From VRUE01 sp963716245 (lineage in GTDB: Bacteria; Actinomycetota; Thermoleophilia; Solirubrobacterales; 70-9), in assembly GCA_963716245.1 (NCBI GenBank), contig OY970300.1:1-64000 (forward strand): 64,000 bases of DNA, read 5' to 3'. This document shows, piece after piece, positions 1-6,208 of this stretch. A program made the position numbers and the translations under genes. The notes beneath the pieces were generated by a model. That model was not told where the DNA came from. It saw nothing but the letters and a program-made list of their open reading frames with translations, and did no database searches. Within the stretch, counting starts at the first letter, position 1. The number at the start of each line of letters is the position of its first letter.

Positions 1-794
1 CACCAGAGCGGGATCGCGACGAAGGAGGAGAACGCGAAGGGGAACTCGCCGGCGCCGGGGAAGACCAGGTTCGGGATCAGCGTCAGGGCTAGGGCGATGG
101 ACGCGGCCCAGATCGCGGCGTGACCGCTGCGCTCCGGCTCGCGGGTCCTGTCGCGGCGGCCCTCCCCCATGTGCTCGGACGCCGCTTCGCGTCGTCCTCC
201 GCTATGGGGGACCCCCGCCACCGCGCCACCCGCGAGAGGAAGCAGCCGATCGACGCCCCAGCTCGAAGCGCCCACGAGCAACACCCCCGCCAAGAAGACC
301 GCCGCGACCGGGCTGGAGAGGGCGCAGGCCGTCGCCGCGACGAAGGCGAGCCAGGGTCGGTCCACCTGGAGGGCTCGGAGGGAGGCCAGACCGAAGGCCA
401 CGCCGAGGGCGAAGGTGAGCTGGCCGTCGGCGAGGAGAGTGACGACGCCGGCGCCGAACCAGAGGGTCGCCCAGCGGGCGGGCTCGCCCCAGCGGTCGCG
501 GACGAGGCGGTCGAACAGGTAGGCGGAGGCGACCACGGCCAGGGTGCCGACCAAGCGGGGGCCGAGCAGCGCCGCCAGCGGCGGGAAGAGGACGCTGTAG
601 GTGAGCGTGTAGTGGCCGCCGTACCAGCTGCCGTTCCAGATCCCCAGGCCGCCGCGCTGGAACAGCTCGGTGCGGAAAACCTGCGCGGCGAGGTCGCCCA
701 CCGGGGGGTTCCAGGCGAGCATCGCGGCGGCGAGCGTGGCGCAGAGCGCAACGGCCGGCAGCCAGTCGGGTCGGAGAGACTTTGACTGGACCAT
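1..794 (-). CDS. Polytopic membrane protein, GT-C glycosyltransferase-like (partial)
   Basis: The frame is open from the ATG at 794 to the left edge, so the C-terminal part lies outside the window. The product has alternating hydrophobic stretches (TLAAAMLAW, VGTLAVVASAYLF, VVTLLADGQLTFALGVA, VFLAGVLLVGA) and an early loop with GDLAAQVFRTELF followed by NGSWYGGHYTLTYSVLFPP. That pattern is familiar from actinobacterial membrane glycosyltransferase-like proteins that use lipid-linked sugars; the function is inferred. A strongly charged stretch of about 30 residues near 130-220, including SGGRREAASEHMGEG, interrupts the hydrophobic pattern and coincides with a palindrome. It is divergent from lipB, with 47 bases between the starts. 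Confidence 0.6.
   Translation of the reverse strand, partial: MVQSKSLRPDWLPAVALCATLAAAMLAWNPPVGDLAAQVFRTELFQRGGLGIWNGSWYGGHYTLTYSVLFPPLAALLGPRLVGTLAVVASAYLFDRLVRDRWGEPARWATLWFGAGVVTLLADGQLTFALGVAFGLASLRALQVDRPWLAFVAATACALSSPVAAVFLAGVLLVGASSWGVDRLLPLAGGAVAGVPHSGGRREAASEHMGEGRRDRTREPERSGHAAIWAASIALALTLIPNLVFPGAGEFPFAFSSFVAIPLW
163..211. repeat. Imperfect palindrome inside the membrane protein frame
   Basis: Outer arms TCCCCCAT (163-170) and ATGGGGGA (204-211) enclose a second arm pair GGACG/CGTCC around a TTC centre; some arm positions mismatch. It encodes a charged loop between hydrophobic segments without breaking the frame. It is similar in size to the other palindromic inserts in this window but has unrelated arms. 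Confidence 0.5.
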
Positions 795-841
795 GGGCAG
801 CAGCGCCAAGGATAGAGCGGCGCCATGCCAAGATTTCAAGC

Positions 842-1630
842 GTGAGCGCGGAAATCCTCGTCGCCGAGTGCGGGCTGGTCCCCTACGAGGAGGCGAGCGC
901 CATGCAGCGCCGGCTGGTCGAGGCGCGCCAGGCGGGGACGCTCCCCGACGTGCTGCTGCTGCTCGAGCACCCGCCGGTCTACACGCGCGGGCGCCGCTCC
1001 ACCGCGGACGAGCTGCCGATGGGCGCCGAGTGGTACGAAGCGCAGGGCATCGAGGTCCGCGAGACCGACCGCGGCGGGCGCGTCACCTACCACGGGCCGG
1101 GGCAGCTGGTCGCCTACCCGATCGTCTCGCTGAAGCCCTACGGGGACGACGTCCACGAGTACGTGCGGCGGCTGGAGCGGGTGGCGATCTCCTCGCTCGC
1201 CGAGCACGGCGTCGAGGCGGGGACTATCGAGGGCCTGACCGGGGTGTGGGCACCCGCCACGCCGGGTCCCTCCGCCGACGGGACGAAAACAGGGCTCCTG
1301 GGGACGGGAATCGGCCCGTCGGCGGGGGAGGCGCGGAAGATCGGCTCGATCGGAGTGCACGTCAGCCGCGGGGTGACCACGCACGGGCTCGCGATCAACG
1401 TCAACAACGACCTGCAGCCGTTCGAGTGGGTCGTGCCCTGCGGGATCGAGGGCTGCCGGGTCACCTCGCTGAGCCGCGAGCTGGGAGCCGAGCAGGACCT
1501 CGCCGCCTTCGCCGCGACGGTGACCGCCCGCTTCGGTGAGGTCTACGAGCGCGAGCCGGTTCGGGTCGCGCCGAGCGCACTCGGTGTCGCCGGCGGGAGC
1601 GTCGGCGGCGCTAGGGTCGGTGTCGGATGA
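842..1630 (+). CDS. lipB: Lipoyl(octanoyl) transferase
   Basis: Transfers octanoate from acyl carrier protein to lipoyl domains, the first step of lipoate synthesis in the cytoplasm. The family signature is clear: LEHPPVYTRGRR, RGGRVTYHGPGQLVAYPI, KIGSIGVHVSRGVTTHG and VVPCGIEG. The expected catalytic pair is Lys near residue 166 and Cys near residue 199. The GTG at 842 gives an N-terminus (SAEILVAECGLVPYEEA) of normal length; an upstream ATG at 782 would add a tail that does not fit the family. Between GVW and KIGSIGV, where LipB normally has a short turn, about 25 extra residues are present; they coincide with an inverted-repeat element also found in dnaE2. The stop overlaps the lipA start (ATGA). 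Confidence 0.95.
   Translation: MSAEILVAECGLVPYEEASAMQRRLVEARQAGTLPDVLLLLEHPPVYTRGRRSTADELPMGAEWYEAQGIEVRETDRGGRVTYHGPGQLVAYPIVSLKPYGDDVHEYVRRLERVAISSLAEHGVEAGTIEGLTGVWAPATPGPSADGTKTGLLGTGIGPSAGEARKIGSIGVHVSRGVTTHGLAINVNNDLQPFEWVVPCGIEGCRVTSLSRELGAEQDLAAFAATVTARFGEVYEREPVRVAPSALGVAGGSVGGARVGVG
1272..1325 (+). repeat. Palindromic element inserted in frame in lipB
   Basis: Arms CCGCCGACGGG (1272-1282) and CCCGTCGGCGG (1315-1325) are perfect 11-base inverted repeats, 54 bases overall, a multiple of three. It encodes the loop PSADGTKTGLLGTGIGPSAG between two conserved LipB motifs. The same arms, an internal AAAACAGG and the right-end ATCGGCCCGTCGGCGGGGGA recur on the minus strand in dnaE2 (56867-56917), translated in the same frame as SSADGPKTGRAATEIGPSAG. 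Confidence 0.85.
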
Positions 1631-2625
1631 GCGAGATCGTGGAGAACGCGGAGCGCGGCGCCGGCGCCCCAGCCGAGGCGGCCGAGCGCGTCCATGTCAC
1701 CCGCTCGCGCGCGAAGCCGGGCGGGACCGCGAGCGCCGACGGCGCCGTCCCCTTCCGGCGCGCCCGCAAGCCGCCATGGCTGAAGGTGCCGGCGCCGGGC
1801 GGGCCGACCTACCGCCGGCTCAAGGCGGAGATCGGCGGCGAGGGGCTGCACACGGTCTGCGAGGAGGCGAACTGCCCCAACGTCGGCGAGTGCTGGGAGC
1901 GCGGCACGGCGACGTTCATGATCCTCGGCGACGTCTGCACCCGCCGCTGCGGCTTCTGCAACGTGAAGACTGGGGTGCCGACGTGGAGCGACCCGCTCGA
2001 GCCGCTGCGGGTGGCGAATCAGGTAAAGCGAATGGGATTGCGCCATGCCGTCGTCACCTCAGTCGACCGCGACGATCTGCCCGATTACGGGGCGGGCGCA
2101 TTCGTCGGCACGATCCGCTCGATCCGCATGCAGGCGCCCGGCTGCAAGGTCGAGGTGCTGACGCCCGACTTCCGCGGCCAGGAGATGCCGCTGGCCAAGG
2201 TGATCCACGAGCGGCCCGACGTCTTCAACCACAACGTCGAGACGGTGCCGCGCCTCTACCCGAAAGCGCGCCGCGGCTCGAAGTTCATGCGCTCGGCGCG
2301 GGTGCTGCGGATGGCGAAGGAGATCGGCGGCGCCGACGTCGTCACCAAGTCGGGCCTGATGGTCGGTCTCGGCGAGACCTTCGAGGAGATGGTCGAGACC
2401 TTCGGCATCCTGCGCGAGCACCGCGTCCAGGTTCTAACCGTCGGCCAGTACCTGCGCCCGACCGAGAACCACCTGCCGGTCGAGCGCTACTGGCACCCGG
2501 ACGAGTTCGAGGCGCTGGAGAAGGCCGCGTACGAGCTGGGCTTCGAGTCGGTCGCGGCCGGCCCGCTGGTGCGGTCGAGCTACCACGCCGACGAGCACCT
2601 GCCCGAGCAATTGCTCGCGGGATAG
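1627..2625 (+). CDS. lipA: Lipoyl synthase (radical SAM)
   Basis: Inserts two sulfur atoms into protein-bound octanoyl groups. Both iron-sulfur cluster motifs are visible: the auxiliary-cluster motif CEEANCPNVGEC near residue 77 and the radical SAM CxxxCxxC in VCTRRCGFCN near residue 105. The C-terminal VAAGPLVRSSYHADEH is typical of the family. The length, 332 residues, is near normal with a somewhat longer N-terminal tail. It is translationally coupled to lipB through an ATGA overlap, so the two genes form a lipoate operon. Confidence 0.96.
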   Translation: MSEIVENAERGAGAPAEAAERVHVTRSRAKPGGTASADGAVPFRRARKPPWLKVPAPGGPTYRRLKAEIGGEGLHTVCEEANCPNVGECWERGTATFMILGDVCTRRCGFCNVKTGVPTWSDPLEPLRVANQVKRMGLRHAVVTSVDRDDLPDYGAGAFVGTIRSIRMQAPGCKVEVLTPDFRGQEMPLAKVIHERPDVFNHNVETVPRLYPKARRGSKFMRSARVLRMAKEIGGADVVTKSGLMVGLGETFEEMVETFGILREHRVQVLTVGQYLRPTENHLPVERYWHPDEFEALEKAAYELGFESVAAGPLVRSSYHADEHLPEQLLAG

Positions 2626-2654
2626 GCGCGAATCGCGCCTACAATCTGGGCGAC

Positions 2655-2727
2655 GGGGCCATAGCTCAGCTGGAAGAGCGCAGCGTTTGCAACGCTGAGG
2701 TCGCGGGTTCGAGCCCCGCTGGCTCCA
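2655..2727 (+). tRNA. tRNA-Ala (TGC anticodon)
   Basis: A 73-base cloverleaf: acceptor GGGGCCA/TGGCTCC, D stem GCTC/GAGC, anticodon stem CAGCG/CGCTG around loop TTTGCAA (anticodon TGC), T stem GCGGG/CCCGC with TTCGAGC. The discriminator base is A, and CCA is not encoded. It lies 29 bases after lipA. Confidence 0.96.
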
Positions 2728-2971
2728 TCCTAGGGCTGACGCTGAAGTCCGGATCCGTATAGTCGCTTGCGTCCCGGATTCCTAGCCGCTGACCGTTTCG
2801 CGCAGGCTTAAGGCGAAGAGTCAGGTCGCTTCTTCCGGCCCCAAGCTCCTTGGCCGAGCCGAACGGGATCGAGATGCAGCAACCCCGGTCGGCAAGGTCG
2901 GCCGCAACTTTGAGCTCGGCGAGGTCTCCTTTTCGCTTCAGCGGCGCCACTCGCCGAGCGTACTCAGACAA
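2666..2971 (-). pseudogene. Remnant of a PD-(D/E)XK endonuclease-like gene
   Basis: The first about 45 residues (KRKGDLAELKVAADLADRG followed by CCISIPFG) match the N-terminus of the small nuclease family annotated as group I intron-associated PD-(D/E)XK endonucleases, which typically begin with a KKGD.AE.KV.ADL pattern and continue into a DxIV..G...VQVKT core. That core is not recognisable here; the frame runs on into the antisense of tRNA-Ala, giving a meaningless AGLEPATS tail. I read it as a decayed fragment beside a tRNA gene. The family assignment is from remembered motifs. Confidence 0.45.
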
Positions 2972-3003
2972 CTGTCACACGTGGGAAGCGAAAGCGTGAC
3001 TTT

Positions 3004-3909
3004 TCAGTCGTCGAAGTCGAAGTCCTTGGGAGGTTTCTGCTCGAACCAGAGCTGGTCGTCCTCCGGTGCCTCCTCGAGGAAGTCGGGAGTCTCCTCGAGG
3101 ACGTCCTCCTCACCGCCCCGTCCCCGAGGGGCGGCGGCTTGCCCCGTCTCGTCGCCGGGCGCGCTCGCCTCGGCGGCCGGGACCTCTTCAGGCTCTTCGG
3201 GGTCGGGCGAGGCTTCCGCCGCCTGCTCCGGCTCGGACACGACCTCCGGCTCGATCGGCGCCTCCAGCGCCTGGTCGAGCTCGTCGGAGAGGCGCTTCTC
3301 GTCCCAGAATTCCTCGTCCTCCTCGGACAGTGCGTGCACCTCGGGCTCGGCATCGCCGAGCTCCTCCTCGATGTCGTACATCTCGGTCGGCTGCTCGGCG
3401 ATCGCGTGCCGCTCCTCGGTCGAGGGACCGGAGGGCGGCTCCGGGGCGTCGGCCATGGGCTCCGGGGCCGGCAGCTCGTGTTCGATTGCGGGGGCATGCT
3501 CGTCGGCCGGCGCCTCTTCTGCGGACTCCTCCACGGCTGCCGGCTCCTCTGCGGCACCCGCCTCAACCCGAGGCTCGACCTCCGGCGGCTCCTGCAAGTC
3601 GGCGATCTCGGTCCGGCCCCGAGCCTGCGCCTCGGCCGGCTCGCTCGCACCGGACTCGCTCGCTCCGATGTCGTCCTCCGCCGGGCTGTCAGCTTCGGCC
3701 CGAGCCTGCTCCCCCTTCTCGTCGAGGTCCGGCTGAGCCATGAACTCCGTCGGCGCCTCGGCAAGCGGATCGGGTGCGGATCCGCCGCCGCCCGGTCGTT
3801 CCGCGGCGCCGAAGGCTTCGTCCTCGAGCTGCTTCAGCTCGGACTCGCCGGCGCCGTGCTGGCGCTTCAGCTCCAGGTGCTCTTTGATCGCGTCGTCGAG
3901 AATGCCCAT
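3004..3909 (-). CDS. Acidic low-complexity protein
   Basis: A 301-residue protein with a short ordered start (MGILDDAIKEHLELKRQHGA), then long Glu/Ala/Pro-rich sequence and an aromatic acidic end (DDQLWFEQKPPKDFDFDD). No enzyme motif, signal peptide or membrane segment is visible. The amphipathic N-terminus and acidic body suggest a soluble, largely disordered protein; the function is unknown. It lies between two tRNA-Ala genes on the opposite strand. The ATG at 3909 is chosen because the conserved-looking N-terminus starts there. Confidence 0.75.
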   Translation of the reverse strand: MGILDDAIKEHLELKRQHGAGESELKQLEDEAFGAAERPGGGGSAPDPLAEAPTEFMAQPDLDEKGEQARAEADSPAEDDIGASESGASEPAEAQARGRTEIADLQEPPEVEPRVEAGAAEEPAAVEESAEEAPADEHAPAIEHELPAPEPMADAPEPPSGPSTEERHAIAEQPTEMYDIEEELGDAEPEVHALSEEDEEFWDEKRLSDELDQALEAPIEPEVVSEPEQAAEASPDPEEPEEVPAAEASAPGDETGQAAAPRGRGGEEDVLEETPDFLEEAPEDDQLWFEQKPPKDFDFDD

Positions 3910-3990
3910 CGTGATCCCGGGAACCTAAAGACTATGCAGTTATCCTTGCCCCTGCGCGGCTTTTGGGACGATCCTCCCAACCACGCACGC

Positions 3991-4063
3991 GGGGCTATAG
4001 CTCAGTTGGAAGAGCGCCTGGATCGCACCCAGGAGGTCGCCGGTTCGAGTCCGGCTAGCTCCA
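3991..4063 (+). tRNA. tRNA-Ala (CGC anticodon)
   Basis: A 73-base cloverleaf with acceptor GGGGCTA/TAGCTCC, D stem GCTC/GAGC, anticodon stem CCTGG/CCAGG around ATCGCAC (anticodon CGC), and T stem GCCGG/CCGGC with TTCGAGT. No encoded CCA. It is the second alanine isoacceptor within 1.4 kb and differs from the first in both acceptor and anticodon arms. Confidence 0.95.
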
Positions 4064-4065
4064 TG

Positions 4066-5085
4066 CTAAGCGGGAACCTCTCGAACGAGCGGATCCTCGC
4101 GGCGCGTCGTCGGCGGCGCGAAGAGGGCTCTGTGCAGGCCATCGACCACAGTACGGGCCAGCCGGCTCTCACCGCCGAGCTCCAAGGATGCCGTGTCGCC
4201 GTCGACGAGAGCCTCCAGCCAGGCAGCAAGCGAGCCCGACGACCAGGCATCGGCCTTCCCGTCCAGGCGAGTCGTGCAAGAACGCAGCGTCCCCTGCTCG
4301 AACTCGGCTATGGCGCCAGCAAGGCGACGATGCCCGTTGCCGCCGGTCGGCAGCTCTACCGCGAGACGACAGCTGCCGGACCGATCGATCTCCACCGCCA
4401 CCAGGGGCATCGCGAGCAGAAGGATGGTCTCGATGTCGATACCCGCCAGCGGCGCCGTGCCGTTCAGGTGGCGACGCTCCCAGCGAGCGGCGGCCAACAA
4501 GGGGCCGCCTGCACGGCGAAGCCACTCCGTCACGGCGTAAGGGGTTTCGCGACCGCCGGCGGGGAGCGCCTCGACTTGCCCGGCACGCCTCATCGCGGCT
4601 ACCCGTCGTTCCACCGACGGGTAGTTGAGACCCGCGATCAGCCCGTCGAGGTCCGCGATCGAAAGCGGCTTCACCACGAGCGCCCGCAGGAGTGCCGACG
4701 ACCACCCCTCGGCCAAGGCGCCTACAGCAGCCTTGGCGGTGTCGCCGCCCAAGGTCCTGCATCCACCCGGCGCGTCGCGCAACCAGCGCTCGAGGAGTCC
4801 TACGAGGTGGAGCAGATCCTTCCCAGCCGGCGTCAGCTCGTACTCGCATGGACCCCCCGGCGTCTTGGCGTTGCGCTGGGAGACCACGCCGGCGGCACTG
4901 AGCTTTTTCATGCGCACCCGAAGCGTCGAGCCCGGAGATCCCGCTTTCGCCTGAAGTGCCGCCAGACTCAGGGCCTCGTCCGCGAGAGCGGTGATGACCG
5001 CCGAGTTAGGTGGTGTTCCCAGAAAGAGAAGCGCCCGCGCCCCGATCCGTTTTGTGGAGCCCGGCGCTTCGGCTGACTGAGACAT
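4066..5085 (-). CDS. Winged-helix transcriptional regulator, HxlR-like, double
   Basis: Residues 20-110 form a winged-helix domain (ALADEALSLAALQAKAG, STLRVRMKKLSAAGVVSQ, YELTPAGKDLLHLVGLLERWL) like HxlR/MarR regulators. Residues 120-200 look like a second copy (LLRALVVKPLSIADLDGLI, NYPSVERRVAAMRRAGQVE, YAVTEWLRRAGGPLLAAARWE). The rest (about 205-320) resembles a small ligand-binding fold. A cytoplasmic DNA-binding role is likely; the target is unknown. AAGGAC lies upstream of the ATG at 5085. The last codons come within 2 bases of the convergent tRNA-Ala gene. Confidence 0.7.
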   Translation of the reverse strand: MSQSAEAPGSTKRIGARALLFLGTPPNSAVITALADEALSLAALQAKAGSPGSTLRVRMKKLSAAGVVSQRNAKTPGGPCEYELTPAGKDLLHLVGLLERWLRDAPGGCRTLGGDTAKAAVGALAEGWSSALLRALVVKPLSIADLDGLIAGLNYPSVERRVAAMRRAGQVEALPAGGRETPYAVTEWLRRAGGPLLAAARWERRHLNGTAPLAGIDIETILLLAMPLVAVEIDRSGSCRLAVELPTGGNGHRRLAGAIAEFEQGTLRSCTTRLDGKADAWSSGSLAAWLEALVDGDTASLELGGESRLARTVVDGLHRALFAPPTTRREDPLVREVPA

Positions 5086-5143
5086 CGGGTGTCCTTATTT
5101 ATAGCAAAACTTTCCTGATCGGTGCCTCGGCGAGATGCGCGGC

Positions 5144-5177
5144 GTCGCGAGGCCGGCATTCCTACAGGCCTCGCGAC
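5144..5177 (-). repeat. Hairpin downstream of secreted protein gene
   Basis: Perfect 11-base arms GTCGCGAGGCC and GGCCTCGCGAC with a 12-base loop, about 40 bases past the stop of the 5218-5922 gene. No T-run follows, so it is not a classical intrinsic terminator. The paralogous gene at 13549-14253 has a comparable hairpin in the same relative place. Confidence 0.6.
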
Positions 5178-5217
5178 TCCCCCTCCACTGCCTCGCCGCG
5201 CTAGGACGTTCCTGTCT

Positions 5218-5922
5218 CTATCCGACGTGCACGGGTACCGGGGATTGCGTTGCGTCCTCCACTGCGAATACGGCTCCGACATGGAGGATGGCTTCTGAGG
5301 TGTTGATTGTCAGGCCAAAAGAGCAAGCTCCATGACTCTGAGCTGTGATGCCTTCGACTGTGCCATGAACTTCAATGTCGCCATCCGCCACGTTTGTGTA
5401 TGTAACGGTTCCGTACTCATCGGTAGTATGCACGACGGTATGCGCATGCGACACATTTACTTCTGTAGTCGGTTTCACTGTAGTTGTGCACGTTGAGCTG
5501 CCGTGTGGCACGCTGCCATAGCGGTGTAGTTCGAGAACTTTACCGGTGGGGCACACCAAAGCCACCCTGCCGTTTGTAAATGTGAAGTCGTAGGAACACC
5601 CGTTCATTGTGAATGTTGAAGGTTCCGTTCCCTGGGTGCATTTGGTATAGGTCGCTGTGACCGTGGCCGACGTGGCGGGCAGTTTCAACAGCTCGCCGGC
5701 TGTCGTGCCTGTTTTCTCCAGCGTATATGCAGCATGGCATCTGATTTCGTTCCCGAAGAGTGTCCAGGAATGTGTCTGGTCTGTCGCTGTACCTCTGACT
5801 TCAACGGCGCCATTTGGTGATGTCAAGTGCCCAGTGGTGGCTGAGGCTGAAGAAGCCCACGTGGCGCCTAGGACGAGCGTCGCCATGACGACGAAGCCGA
5901 GAGATCTGAGATTGTGGGTCAT
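5218..5922 (-). CDS. Small secreted protein, paralogue A
   Basis: A 234-residue protein with a signal peptide (VVMATLVLGATWASSASA) and a mature beta-rich, Thr/His-rich domain. A pattern of cysteines (IRCHAAYTLEKTGTT, TKCTQGTE, NGCSYDF, LVCPTGKV, STCTTTVKPT, GACSFGLTI) suggests disulfides outside the cell. The start at 5922 is chosen for the RBS GGAAGG and because it begins the signal peptide; an upstream in-frame start at 6012 lies in the promoter. It has exactly the same length as, and shares most motifs with, the gene at 13549-14253. Function unknown. Confidence 0.8.
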   Translation of the reverse strand: MTHNLRSLGFVVMATLVLGATWASSASATTGHLTSPNGAVEVRGTATDQTHSWTLFGNEIRCHAAYTLEKTGTTAGELLKLPATSATVTATYTKCTQGTEPSTFTMNGCSYDFTFTNGRVALVCPTGKVLELHRYGSVPHGSSTCTTTVKPTTEVNVSHAHTVVHTTDEYGTVTYTNVADGDIEVHGTVEGITAQSHGACSFGLTINTSEAILHVGAVFAVEDATQSPVPVHVG

Positions 5923-5989
5923 CGGATCTTCCTTCCTGATGTAGGAGTTGTCAGACGCGGCCCGCACGCTATGCATTCGTCGCGGGCGT

Positions 5990-6013
5990 TCCGCCCGTAC
6001 GGCGCTATCCATA
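5990..6013 (-). promoter_or_regulatory. Shared promoter/operator element, copy A
   Basis: 24 bases, 68 bases upstream of the ATG, 21 of which are identical to 14324-14347 upstream of the paralogous gene. Read on the minus strand it holds TATGGATA, a plausible -10, then CCGTACGGGCGGA, whose CCGTACGG is a palindrome. Conservation only here suggests a common promoter and possibly a common regulator. Confidence 0.6.
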
Positions 6014-6208
6014 TCCGCGATCGCTCAGGTAATCCACCTTTGACCAAGGTCAGGTAAGAGAAGGGCGCTCGGGTTCTATCCAAGCCGTCTTTTTCCCTGC
6101 AAAACGGGCGTGCCATCCGGTGGGCGTGCCGTTCAACGGCCATGCGGGACGGCGTGGCGATACGGAAACGCGAGAACTGAGCTGCGGCTGGTTGCCGCCG
6201 AGGTGCGA

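Noticed and set aside
2666..2740. AGLEPATS protein tail
   Set aside because: A known artefact of translating the antisense of a tRNA T arm.
3139..5076. A 645-codon frame on the plus strand
   Set aside because: It runs antisense through two genes and straight through tRNA-Ala, so it is not coding.
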